Below are positions 8,447 through 17,342 of a stretch of 59,893 nt of DNA, in pieces. The stretch is from Thermoplasmata archaeon (GTDB lineage: Archaea; Thermoplasmatota; Thermoplasmata; Lutacidiplasmatales; UBA184), in NCBI GenBank assembly GCA_027314165.1, contig DAHVCH010000014.1, positions 1 to 59,893 on the forward strand, given 5' to 3'. How positions within the stretch are numbered: position 1 is the first letter of the stretch; each line of letters starts with the position of its first letter. The position numbers were made by a program, and so were the translations under genes. The notes beneath the pieces were generated by a model, which saw only the letters and a list, made by a program, of their open reading frames with translations, was not told where the DNA came from and did no database searches.

Positions 8447-9801
8447 GCGCGAGCATGTCGGGTGGAGGCCAGAGCAACTACGGGCTAACGCAGTGCCCCC
8501 AGTGCGGCTCCGGGCTGCTGCCCGGAAGGATCTGCCCCGCCTGTCAGGTGGCCTGGGAGCCCGTCGGGGCTGCACCACCGGCCGCGCGGCCTTCCCCAGC
8601 TCCGCTCCAGACATGTCCGTGGTGCGGCGGAGCGCTCTCGGGCGGCGCCTGCTTCCGTTGCCGGGTCGAGTGGGTCCCTAAGAGCCGGTCCGGCGGGGAG
8701 GGCGCGGGCGCGGCGGCGGCCTCCAGGCCCGCCGTTGCGGCCGCACCGACGAAGTCCAGGTCCACGCAGACCCGTGGGAAGACGCTCCTCAAGAAGGCCC
8801 TCCGGTGGATCCCCCCGGTCCGCCTCGTCTGGATCTTCCTGGGGATCATGATCCTCGTCGGAGGGTACCAGTCCTCCCCTGCGGGGGAAGGCGCGTGGGC
8901 CGCGGTCCTCGCGCTCTCGGTCGGGCTGGACCTCATCATCCAGTTGGGGCGCTTCGGGAGGAAGCTCCGCTTCCCGGACGCGGCCCTCGCCATCGCCAAC
9001 TTCCTGGTCATCCTGATCGCTCCGGGGAACGCGACCATCGGGTCCAGCCCGAACGACTTCGGCCTCATCCTGCTGTCCACGACCGCCGTCACGATCGTCA
9101 TGCGCCACCTCCTACGTCAGAACGGCCGTCCCTGGTTCAACCCGACGGCGCTGGGGCTCGCCCTGGGATGGGTCTTCTTCGCGCTCCCGGTCGCCTGGGC
9201 GGTCGGGGGCTGGCCCGCGGTGGGCGTCGCCACTTCCAAGGTCAACGAGCTCGTGCTCGCGATCATCTTTGGGATCGCCCTCATCGTCCGGCAGAGGAAC
9301 ACCTGGCGCTTCCCGGCCTTCTTCTTCGCGACGGCCGTGCCGCTCCAGATCGCGATCACCCTCATCCAGGGCGGCGTGGTGGACCAGAGCTCCCTCTCCC
9401 TGACGATCCTCCCTCCCCTCACGATCTTCTACGGGCTCTGGATGGTCCCGGAGCCCCGGACCGCGCCCTCGGCGCCGAAGCACATGTGGCGCTTCTCGAT
9501 CCTCGTGGGGGTCCTCTACGTCCTGCTCGGCACCTTCTGGGCGCTGCAGGACGCGAGCATCATCACCTTCTCCGCCTGGTCCGCGATCGATCCGTTCGTC
9601 GCCCTCTTCGCGGGCAACATCTACGCGATCGTCTCCCGCCGCGTGAGGGTGAAGAAGCCCGTGAAGGCGGACGCTCCGATGTCCCTCGCGTCCTCGGCCC
9701 CCTCGCGTTCCGGAGCCTTCGCCGCGCCCATGTTCTACGGCGGGTTCGAGATCGTCGGGGCCCCGGGTCCGAACCCGCCCCCGTTCCCAGGGGGGTACTG
9801 A
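8443..9801 (+). CDS. RnfD/NqrB-like membrane protein with two zinc ribbons
   Basis: 452 residues. The N-terminus carries two CxxC...CxxC zinc ribbons (Cys18/21/31/34 and Cys58/61/70/73) separated by Pro/Ala linkers. The rest is a polytopic membrane domain of the NQR2/RnfD/RnfE type, with the hallmark WFNPTALGL segment and an EPRTAPS segment that corresponds to the conserved DPxTxP region of RnfD. RnfD subunits bind flavin and help move electrons across or along the membrane. I do not see a typical FMN-attachment S(T)GxT motif, so redox activity is inferred only. GTG at 8443 overlaps the stop of the cupredoxin gene; ATG at 8455 is an alternative. A paralogue lies at 12191-13498. Confidence 0.82.
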   Translation: MSASMSGGGQSNYGLTQCPQCGSGLLPGRICPACQVAWEPVGAAPPAARPSPAPLQTCPWCGGALSGGACFRCRVEWVPKSRSGGEGAGAAAASRPAVAAAPTKSRSTQTRGKTLLKKALRWIPPVRLVWIFLGIMILVGGYQSSPAGEGAWAAVLALSVGLDLIIQLGRFGRKLRFPDAALAIANFLVILIAPGNATIGSSPNDFGLILLSTTAVTIVMRHLLRQNGRPWFNPTALGLALGWVFFALPVAWAVGGWPAVGVATSKVNELVLAIIFGIALIVRQRNTWRFPAFFFATAVPLQIAITLIQGGVVDQSSLSLTILPPLTIFYGLWMVPEPRTAPSAPKHMWRFSILVGVLYVLLGTFWALQDASIITFSAWSAIDPFVALFAGNIYAIVSRRVRVKKPVKADAPMSLASSAPSRSGAFAAPMFYGGFEIVGAPGPNPPPFPGGY

Positions 9802-9804
9802 GGC

Positions 9805-11400
9805 TTGACCGCGTCGCCCTCGACCACCCCGTCATCGACCCCGGGGACGAGAAGCGCGGGGACCGGACGCTCGGTGGTCCTGATCGGAGAGAGGAGCTCG
9901 ATGCTTCGGACCCCCGCCGTCGGCAACGCGCTGCGTCCGCTCATCGAGAAGGCGGGCGCGACCTCCACCTTCGTCGACCCGGGGGAGGCCGCGACCCCGA
10001 CCGGGTTGCGCGCGTTCCTCTCCACCCTTGAGGCGGCGCCTGTGGTCGCCGGCGAGGTCCCGCCAGGCAGGGGACGCGACCCGCTGCTCCTCCTGGTCCT
10101 CGGCACGGCGCTGGGCGCGGGGGGCCGTGCGGTGCTCCTGCTGGGTCCGCAGACCGGCCGCGAGGAGGAGGAGCTGACCTCGCTGCTCCACGCTCCCGTG
10201 CTGCAGTTCCGCGACACCGAGGGGCTCGCCCAGGGGCTCGCCTACCTGCTGAAGGAGGCCTGGGGAGGGGACGGAGGGAAGGCTCCTGCCGCCCAGGACG
10301 ACTGGACGGACCTGCGCGTGGCCCAGGGTCTGCTCGCACGAGGGACGCTCCTCGGCCGGGTGGGGCAGCTCGGCGACGAGGTCTCCGCCTACCAGGGGCT
10401 GCTGGACCGCTTCCGCTCCCGCAGGGAGCCACCGTTCCAGGAGACGACGCTGCGGGCCCGGATCAATCTCGCCTCCTCCCTCCGCCTCCTCGGCCATCCG
10501 AACGAGGCGCTCCGCGCGTACGCGGAGGCCGCCGAGCAGGGAGGCCAGATGGGAGGGACCGTGGGCGAGGAGGGGTCCGTGCGCGCCAGGGTCCTGGCTG
10601 CCGAGCTGCTCAACGAGCTGCGACGCCCCTTGGAAGCGCTCACCGAGATCGACCGCGGGCTCGCGACGCTGGAACGGGACGAGGGGACCGAGCTCGCCGA
10701 GTGGCGCGCGAGGGCCATGCTCGACCGGGGCCTGTCCCTCTCCCACCTCGGCCGCATCCCGGAGGCGCTCGCGGCCTTCGGAGCGACCGTGCACCGCTAC
10801 GGGGAGAACGAGGACCCCCAGATCCAGCAGGTCGTGGCGAAGGCGATGATGGACCGGGCCATCGCGTTCCACGGCGTCTGGGAGCGGGGGAAGGCGCTCT
10901 CGGAGTACGACACGATCATCCAGCGGTTCGCCACGTCGGCCGACCCGGAGGTCTTCGAGCAGGTGCTGAAGGCCCGCGTCAACCGCGGTCTGCTCCTGGG
11001 AGAGCTCGGTCGCGGCGACGAGGAGCTCCAGCAGTACGACGAGGTCGTGGAGATCCTGGAAGGCAGCGAGGACGAGACCACCCGTCCCTGGCTCGCGAGC
11101 GCCCTGCTCAACAAGGGGGTCGCCCTCGGCCAGCGCCGCCGTTACCGCGACGAGCTCGCCTCCTACGTGGAGGTGATCCGACGCTTCGAGAACCTCGACG
11201 AGCCGGGGCTCCGGCAACCGGTCGGACGGGCCCTCCTCAACGAGGGGCTCGCCCTCATGCGGCTAGGACAGGACGAGGAGGCGGCCTTCGCCTTCGACCG
11301 GGTCCTGGAGCGCTACGCCCAGTCCTCCGACCCCGCGCTCCAGTCGCTGGTCAAGAGCGCGAAGGAGAACCGCGAGCGGCTCCCCGGGCCATCCTGGTAG
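9805..11400 (+). CDS. TPR protein with an N-terminal Rossmann-like domain
   Basis: 531 residues from TTG at 9805, three bases after the preceding stop and just after a GAGG. Residues about 20-150 alternate beta strands and helices (SVVLIGERSS..., LLLLVLGTALGAGGRAVLLLG). The pattern resembles TIR-like or deoxyribosyltransferase-like nucleotide-binding folds, where a strand plus 'ELG.A...GK.V.L' region occurs; this part is tentative. From about residue 170 to the end there are five to seven TPR-type helical repeats with recurring ALxxYDxxIxRF and LxxLGRxxEAL motifs. TPR arrays scaffold protein-protein contacts. No signal peptide or membrane helix, so probably cytoplasmic, perhaps at the inner face of the RnfD-like protein encoded upstream. 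Confidence 0.8.
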   Translation: MTASPSTTPSSTPGTRSAGTGRSVVLIGERSSMLRTPAVGNALRPLIEKAGATSTFVDPGEAATPTGLRAFLSTLEAAPVVAGEVPPGRGRDPLLLLVLGTALGAGGRAVLLLGPQTGREEEELTSLLHAPVLQFRDTEGLAQGLAYLLKEAWGGDGGKAPAAQDDWTDLRVAQGLLARGTLLGRVGQLGDEVSAYQGLLDRFRSRREPPFQETTLRARINLASSLRLLGHPNEALRAYAEAAEQGGQMGGTVGEEGSVRARVLAAELLNELRRPLEALTEIDRGLATLERDEGTELAEWRARAMLDRGLSLSHLGRIPEALAAFGATVHRYGENEDPQIQQVVAKAMMDRAIAFHGVWERGKALSEYDTIIQRFATSADPEVFEQVLKARVNRGLLLGELGRGDEELQQYDEVVEILEGSEDETTRPWLASALLNKGVALGQRRRYRDELASYVEVIRRFENLDEPGLRQPVGRALLNEGLALMRLGQDEEAAFAFDRVLERYAQSSDPALQSLVKSAKENRERLPGPSW

Positions 11401-11425
11401 CGACCGGGGGAGGGGGGGCCACGCG

Positions 11426-12034
11426 ATGACCGAGGAGCAAGGACCCTCCCCCGACAGCTCGGTCGCGTGGAGGACCAACGCGCGAAGGCCGTTCCTGCTC
11501 TCCCGGGTGCGGTACCTCTTCCTCCTGACCGCGGGGCTCTTCTTCGCGGCGCTCTCGTTCGACGCGCTCCCGTTCGACTTCGACATCCCGGGGGTCCCGG
11601 ACGTCGAGCTCTCGCTCCCGTTCTACGCCACGCTGTCCGTCGCCTGGGTCATCGCCCTCGTCGCGGCCTACGCCAGCTGGTTGCTCTACGCGAACTCTCC
11701 CGAGCGCATCGGGTTCCATCGCGAAGGGATCGTCATCGGCTACCCACGCCACCGGACGTCGCTCGCCCGTCGGCTCTTCTCGTACTCGGCGCCCACCCAG
11801 GTGCGTTGGAAGGAGGTGCGGAGGATCTCCACGAGCGGGCCGCTGCACCTCTCTCGCCACGACCTGACGTTGCGCACCTACCGGGGACGCTCGTGGGTGC
11901 TGGTGGGTCTCTCCCCGGAGCTCTTGCGCGCCGTCGCGGAGGCCTTCGAGGCGCACCTCGAGCTGGCCGCGACGGGCCTCTGGCGGGGACACGCCCCCGT
12001 GCCCTTGGAGCTCCGGGGCTCCGGTCGCCCCTGA
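11426..12034 (+). CDS. Two-helix membrane protein with PH-like domain
   Basis: 202 residues. Two membrane helices (about residues 28-50 and 66-90) are followed by a soluble beta-rich domain (RIGFHREGIVIGYP...VRWKEVRRIS...LTLRTYRGRSWVLVGL) ending in a helix. The layout matches bacterial/archaeal PH-like (bPH) membrane proteins, but this rests on pattern only. ATG at 11426 follows a purine/G-rich stretch and lies 25 nt after the TPR gene, so it is likely the last gene of the operon beginning at 5267. Function unknown. Confidence 0.72.
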   Translation: MTEEQGPSPDSSVAWRTNARRPFLLSRVRYLFLLTAGLFFAALSFDALPFDFDIPGVPDVELSLPFYATLSVAWVIALVAAYASWLLYANSPERIGFHREGIVIGYPRHRTSLARRLFSYSAPTQVRWKEVRRISTSGPLHLSRHDLTLRTYRGRSWVLVGLSPELLRAVAEAFEAHLELAATGLWRGHAPVPLELRGSGRP

Positions 12035-12071
12035 AGGCGCTCCGCCGTCCCGACGGGGGTGCCCCTGGCCT

Positions 12072-12107
12072 TGGTGGCCCTGGTGGCCCTGGTGGCCCTG
12101 GTGGCCC
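12072..12107. repeat. Four tandem 9-bp repeats (TGGTGGCCC)
   Basis: Four perfect copies of TGGTGGCCC in the 156-bp space between two convergent genes, followed by a partial fifth. It does not belong to an evident gene. Probably a simple-sequence expansion. Confidence 0.85.
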
Positions 12108-12190
12108 TGGGAACCTATCGATCGTGCGCGAGCGCCTGTGGCTCGGTTTGGGACCCTGCGATCGGGTACGCTCCCCGAGCCGTCCCTAGA

Positions 12191-13498
12191 CTACGGCGAG
12201 CAGCCGGAGACCGCGTAGTCGTCCCCGTTGAACTCCGCGAACCCGTAGTCCTCGTAGAGGTCCGTCTCGGTCACCGTGACCTGGTTCACCGGGTCGTAGA
12301 AGACGACCACGCCGGTGTTGGCATCGTAGGAGAGGATGACCGACGGTCCTAGGACCTTGTGAAGGCTCGAGAGCGTCGAACTGGGGATGCTCGGGTTGTC
12401 CACCTGGCAGTTGGAGTACGTGCTCCCGCCACCGCCGCCCCCGCCTCCCCCTCCGCTCCCTCCGACCACCCCGCCGCCGGTGGAGGGGGGAGTCGCGAGG
12501 AGGGTGGAGGGGGTCGCCGCGTGCTGGCCCGTGGGGACCAGAGCGACCACGCCGATCATGATGGCGATCATGACGAGGGAACCGGCCCGGTAGGAGACCG
12601 GCCATCGCATGATCGCCCGGGAACGGGCCCGTTCCCGGACCTTGTCGCGGGCCTTCCGGCGCTCGGCACGGGAGAGCTTCGCGTTCGATGCGGCTGCGGC
12701 GGCGGGGGACTCCACCGCGGTCGTCCGGCGGTGGACGAAGGCGAGGAGGTTCCCGAAGAAGAGCGCGAGGAGGATCCCGAGCGTCGGGAGGAAGATCGGA
12801 AGGAAGGCCGACCCGATCGCGATGACCGCCGCGTACATCGGTTGGAAGTAGGGGTCGGAGGGAGCGGTCCGTGGCTCGGTCACCATGAAGAGCCCGAAGA
12901 AGAGCACCGCCGGGTCGACCACGTCCAACGCCAGGACGCGGGGGTTGAGAACGCCCCCGAGCAGGAAGTGCTCGAAGGCGGCGAAGCCCGCGTAGGTCAG
13001 GAAGAAGACCACGGGGAGCCTCCAGCGGCCCGGCTGCCGAAGCGCGAGCACGGCGCCGAGCACGACCACGACGACCTCGGCTCCCGGGCTCACCGCCGCC
13101 CACCAGGCGGGGGCCATCCCGAAGAGGAGGGCGCCCAGAAGGAGCCCGGCGGCGGCCGGGTTGAGCCAGGGGCGTCCCTTCAGCCGTAGCGCGTGCCGGA
13201 TCCCGACGGCCGCGATGGCGACCGCGCTGGCCTCCAGCAGGGCCACGGTGGGGGGGAGGAGCAGGGCGAGGAACAGCCCGGTGGCGATCGCGGACTCGGG
13301 CACGCGCAGGGTGTCGAAGCGGACCTTCTGGAAGAGGAGGTCGACGATCGCGGAGACGATCGGGAGGAGCAGGAGCGAGCCGACCCCGAGACCCCCCAGC
13401 GTGTAGGCGCTGAGAGCGCCCAAGCCGGCAAGGAAGAAGATGAGCAGGCGGACAGGCGGGAATCGCGGGAGGACCTTCGCACGGAAGACGGTCCTCAG
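12191..13498 (-). CDS. RnfD-like membrane protein with C-terminal extracellular domain
   Basis: About 435 residues, paralogous to the protein at 8443-9801. It shares PPVRL before the first helix, WLNPAAAGLLLG, and TEPRTAPSDPY. After the RnfD-like core there is a basic stretch, another membrane helix (SLVMIAIMIGVVALV), a poly-Gly linker, and a C-terminal domain of about 75 residues with two Cys (YSNCQVDNPS...YAVSGCSP) that could form a disulfide outside the cell. No ATG, GTG or TTG lies upstream of TTG at 13423, yet the PPVRL region upstream is conserved with the paralogue. I place the start at CTG 13498 tentatively. There is a TATA element at 13554-13564. Confidence 0.78.
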   Translation of the reverse strand: MRTVFRAKVLPRFPPVRLLIFFLAGLGALSAYTLGGLGVGSLLLLPIVSAIVDLLFQKVRFDTLRVPESAIATGLFLALLLPPTVALLEASAVAIAAVGIRHALRLKGRPWLNPAAAGLLLGALLFGMAPAWWAAVSPGAEVVVVVLGAVLALRQPGRWRLPVVFFLTYAGFAAFEHFLLGGVLNPRVLALDVVDPAVLFFGLFMVTEPRTAPSDPYFQPMYAAVIAIGSAFLPIFLPTLGILLALFFGNLLAFVHRRTTAVESPAAAAASNAKLSRAERRKARDKVRERARSRAIMRWPVSYRAGSLVMIAIMIGVVALVPTGQHAATPSTLLATPPSTGGGVVGGSGGGGGGGGGGSTYSNCQVDNPSIPSSTLSSLHKVLGPSVILSYDANTGVVVFYDPVNQVTVTETDLYEDYGFAEFNGDDYAVSGCSP

Positions 13499-13553
13499 GT
13501 GGGGGAGCGCGTTCGTTGTTCTCTCCTAGAGGTGCAGCATTGACCGGGCGGGG

Positions 13554-13564
13554 GGTATATCTCC
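13554..13564 (-). promoter_or_regulatory. TATA element, minus strand
   Basis: GGAGATATACC on the minus strand is the only AT-rich octamer upstream of the second RnfD-like gene. It predicts transcription start near 13530, about 30 nt before the proposed CTG start. It is back to back with the plus-strand TATA at 13587-13598. Confidence 0.5.
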
Positions 13565-13586
13565 CCTTCAGTCCGTGAACGGACAG

Positions 13587-13598
13587 TTTCATATGTAA
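13587..13598 (+). promoter_or_regulatory. TATA element, plus strand
   Basis: TTTCATATGTAA is centred about 26 nt upstream of the ATG at 13619, the spacing expected for a leaderless archaeal transcript. Confidence 0.6.
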
Positions 13599-13618
13599 CC
13601 ATCAACGTCCCGAACACC

Positions 13619-13921
13619 ATGGCCTTGTTCATCGCCCAGCACCAGCACGCCGCCGATCGCTGCCCCGCGAAGGACCCCCGCATGGGCGTCCAGCTCCTCC
13701 AGCACCTCTCCGCCGAGAACGCGGCGAAGTCGGGGATCAAGGTCCACGGGGAGGCGGTGGCCACCGGGAAGCACCGCCTGTTCCTGATCCTCGAGGCTCC
13801 GAACGAGGAGACGCTGAAGCGCTTCCTCGAACCCTTCGGCCAGGCTGGCACCGTGGAGGTCCTCCCCGCAGCCTCCTGCGAGCTCGTGGTCGATCAAGGC
13901 GGATGCGACGCGCCCGGTTAG
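13619..13921 (+). CDS. Small alpha/beta-barrel-like protein (DUF3303-like)
   Basis: 100 residues. The order of elements is an initial strand (MALFIAQHQH), a helix with a conserved-looking Cys (ADRCPAKDPRMGVQLLQHL), a strand pair (GIKVHGEAVA..KHRLFLILEA), a helix (NEETLKRFLEPF) and a final strand (GTVEVLPAASC). This resembles DUF3303-like ferredoxin-fold dimeric barrels; enzymatic role unknown. A TATA element 26 nt upstream supports the ATG chosen. It is divergent from the RnfD-like gene, with 120 bp between the starts. Confidence 0.75.
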   Translation: MALFIAQHQHAADRCPAKDPRMGVQLLQHLSAENAAKSGIKVHGEAVATGKHRLFLILEAPNEETLKRFLEPFGQAGTVEVLPAASCELVVDQGGCDAPG

Positions 13922-14050
13922 GACGAGAGCGACACCTCCGGGTCCCGGGCGCCGGGTCCCCCCGACCTCTCAAGGGACCGGGCGGAAGGGCACGCGCCCC
14001 GCTCGCCCTGTCTGAGGCTATTTCAGGGGGCGGGCCTATCGAGAGCGGGA

Positions 14051-17000
14051 ATGTTCGGCCGCTCGTCGTTCCGGGGTCCCCTTCTTGCCCGGCCCTGGGC
14101 GCCGTGGGTCCTGCTCCTCCTCGTGCTTCTCCTCCTCCCGAGCCTCCCAGGGGCTCCCCTTCGTCCTTCGGCCCCCCACGTTCCCTCCGCGGCGCCCGCC
14201 TCCCTCGTCCCAGTTGGCCGGGAACGCTCCATGCGCTCTCCCACGCCCCTCGCTCGGGCCAGCCCCCCCCCCACCGGGGTTCCTACCGGGGCGCCAGGGA
14301 CCGTGTCGATCTCGACCGACGACGTCCGGGCCGCCGGGAACACGCTGCTCGAGATGCAGGCGACGGTCCCCTCCGGCCCGACCGTCCCGGCGGACGATGC
14401 GCTCTGGCTCGAGGAACCGGTCACGGGGAGCATCGTGGCGGCCGTAGGGCTCCAGGTGATCGGAGCCCCGGGAGCCCCGCTCGTCTACGCCGAGTACCAG
14501 GTCTACGTCTCGGGGGCCCTCACGACGTGGGTCGTCAACCGGAGCCTCTCCTACGCCCCCGGCACCTCCGTGGTGCTGTCGATGGCCTCCTCGGGGACCG
14601 GCGCGTGGTGGAGCTTCACCGCCCAGGGCCTTCGCATCCAGGCGGGCGGGGCGAACGGCACGGTCAACCTGGGGACGAGGAGCGCGGTGGGGTTCGCCCC
14701 GTCGGCCGCCCCCGCGACGTCTCCGACCGTCGTGGCCACCAACGACGGCAACACCACGTTCCCCACCCTCGACCTGAGCTCCCTCATGGGAGCGTGGGTC
14801 GCCGGGAACTTCCTGGCCCCCGGTGACGGCATCGCCGGCGGCTCGGGGAGCACCTGGGGGATGATCGGGTTCGACCAGAACGCCTCCTTCTCCCCCGACA
14901 CCGCCGAGCTCAACGCGAGCGCTCCAGCCCTCGCATCGGGGACGTATCTCTGGGGGATCGGCGGTCCAGGGTTCGCCCCTCTCGGGACCTGGACGAGCAC
15001 GGACCCGTCCGCGCTGGGCGGGATGGGCAGCGCCCTCAACGTCACGTTGCCGGCCCCGAGCACGGGCGGGGCGGGCTCGAACGGGAGCTTCTGCGCGGTC
15101 CTCGGCGAGCCGCTCCCCAAGGGGGCTCTCCTCGAGGCCGGGGTCTGCTGGCGTGCCGAGCCCGGGCTCACGGTGCCTTTCCTTTCCGTCACGACCCCCG
15201 TAGGGGCGTTCCAGGCCGAGCCCGCCGTTCCCGCGCCGGGTCCGGGTACCTTGGCCTCCCTCGCGTGGTCCTCTCACGGCGGCGGGTACTGGGCGGCGAC
15301 GTTGAACGGCCAGACGATGTCCGTTCCGGGTTCGAACGGTACGGTGTTCGGAGGGACTCCCGTCGCGAACGCGAACACTTCGGTCGCGCCCTGGGGGTCC
15401 ATCTGGGGAGGGGGGATCGGCGCCCTCGCACCCTCGGAGATCCCTCTGCCTCAAGCCCTCATGGTCGAGGCCAGCGCCGGATCCGGGTTCACGACCGCCC
15501 CCTACGGGGCCTCGGCGAACCCCTCCGGCGGAGCGGCGCTCGACGGGAACGCGCAGAACTGGTCCGTCGCACCGGGCGCGCTCCTCGTGAACGCGTCGGG
15601 ACCGGCGACCCCTGCCGGCACTCCTCTCTGGAACCTGACGAACCTCGCCCCCCTCACCCTCCGCGCGACGGGGATCCCCACCTCGGCCGGGTCCGATCAG
15701 CCCGTGGGAGTCTCGGTCTGGGGGAACCTCTCCACTGGGGGGACCGTGAGCCCCACGAGGCTGTCGATCACGAGCGCACCGTGGGTCCCCTTCACCCTCC
15801 TTCCGATCGGAACGGGGAGCTGGTCCGTCACGATGGCGGCCCCGGCCTACGCCCCCAACGCCACCCGTGGGTCCTCTCCCTCGAGGTCTCGGCACCGGAC
15901 CGCGCGCCCGCATCCCTCTCCAGCACGGTGTCCCTGGCCCCGGGCGACCTCTCGCTCGTCGCGGTCTTCCCTGCCGGTACACCGGTCCTGGACGACACGA
16001 CGACGCAGTTGCAGTTCTGGCTGAACACGACCTACGCCACGCCGGCCCCCGTCGCCGGGGGCGCGCTCCTCCTCTCCTCATCGAGGGGCGGCAACCTCTC
16101 CCAGCCGTTCGCGGTGGGCCCCGGCGCCTTCACGGCGACCTTCACCCCCGCCCTCACCCCCGTCGCGGAGAACGACACGCTCGTGGGGACGGCGTCCGCG
16201 CCCGGGTTCTGGCCGCTCTCGGTGAGCCTCCCCTTCGCGGTCGCTCCCGCCCCCCTCGTACTGTCGGTCAAGGGATCCAACACTTCGGTGGCAGCGGGTT
16301 CGAACGAGACGGTGGTCCTCTGGGCCAACGCGTCGACCGGCCCGGTCACGAACGTGCAGTTCTCGGCCATCCTCCTCGGTGCCGGCGCGTCGTCGGGCAA
16401 CCTCGTGGTCTCGACGGGACCCGTCCGGGCGGACGGGGGCGTGAACGTCACCCTGACCTTCCCCGAGCCCGCGGCGACGGAGGTGGGCAACCTCACCTGG
16501 TCCGCGGTCCGCTGGGGCTTCCTCACCTCCACGCTCGCGTCGCCGCTCACCATCCAGGTCGCACCCCTCTCCGTCGCCTTCTCCCCGTCCGTGAGCGTGG
16601 CGATGGGAACCGTGTCGCAAGCGCTCTCGTTCCTGGCCACCGGGGCGAACTCCACACCGGTGGCGGGAGCGAAGGTGACCTTGGGCCTCCCCGCGGGAGC
16701 AGGTACGCTCGCTTCGACCTCGGCCACCAGTGGCGCTGACGGGAGCGGCGCCTTCCTCTGGTACCCCCCGGCTTCGGCGGGCACGTGGACCGTGTCCTAC
16801 ACGGCCTCCGCTCCAGGGCGCGCCCCGGTCCAGGGGAGCTTTACGGTGACCGTCGAGCCCGCGAGTTCGAGCCCGAAGGGCCTCTTCACCGGCACGAGCC
16901 TCGACGTGCTCGTGGTCGGGGCGATCGTGGCCCTGGCGCTCGTGGCCTTCTTCGTCGTGGGTCAGCTGCGCTGGCGTCGCCGCGCGGGCCCGCCACGCCG

Positions 17001-17214
17001 TCCCCGCCGCAGACCACGAGCCCGCTCCACCCGAACGGAGACCGCGGGCGGCACAAGCCCCGGCTCGGGCCCCACCTCCGGAGCCTCGACAGCGCCGGCC
17101 GCAGAGGCTGTTCCCTTCGAAGAGACGCCCCCTGCGCTGCCCGTGGGCCCCGCCGTGAGCTCGGGACCTGACACCCCCCCACCCCCTCCCCCGCCGCCGA
17201 CGGACGACCCCTGA
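14051..17214 (+). CDS. Large secreted membrane-anchored protein, frameshifted
   Basis: Two overlapping frames make one protein of about 1054 residues. From ATG at 14051 a signal peptide (WVLLLLVLLLLPSLPG) leads into a beta-rich, Thr/Ser/Asn-rich ectodomain. Reading breaks near 15863-15866 (ACCCG), where sensible coding moves to the -1 frame and continues (WVLSLEVSAPDRAPASL...) to a membrane helix (DVLVVGAIVALALVAFFVV), a basic tail and a Pro-rich end at 17214. Adding one C in that C-run restores one open frame. This may be a sequencing/assembly error, a true mutation, or less likely programmed frameshifting. A T-rich element (ggctatttcag, near 14015-14025) lies about 30 nt upstream of the start. 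No PKD motif is obvious. Confidence 0.75.
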
Positions 17215-17342
17215 ACGTAGGGCATCCGGGCTTGGTCAACCGAGCTGATCTCTCCCCCGCATGAGAGAGAAGGGACGAAGGACGGCTACGCGCCGGGCCT
17301 CGAGGATCCCCGAAACGAGGACGGAGGAAGGCGTCGCACGTC

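Noticed and set aside
12060-12110. Collagen-like short gene from the 9-bp repeats
   Set aside because: It has no start context, and it lies between two convergent genes; a simple tandem repeat explains it.
14036-16081. 681-codon minus-strand frame
   Set aside because: Antisense to the frameshifted surface protein and made mostly of Arg, Gly, Pro; no start signal or motif.
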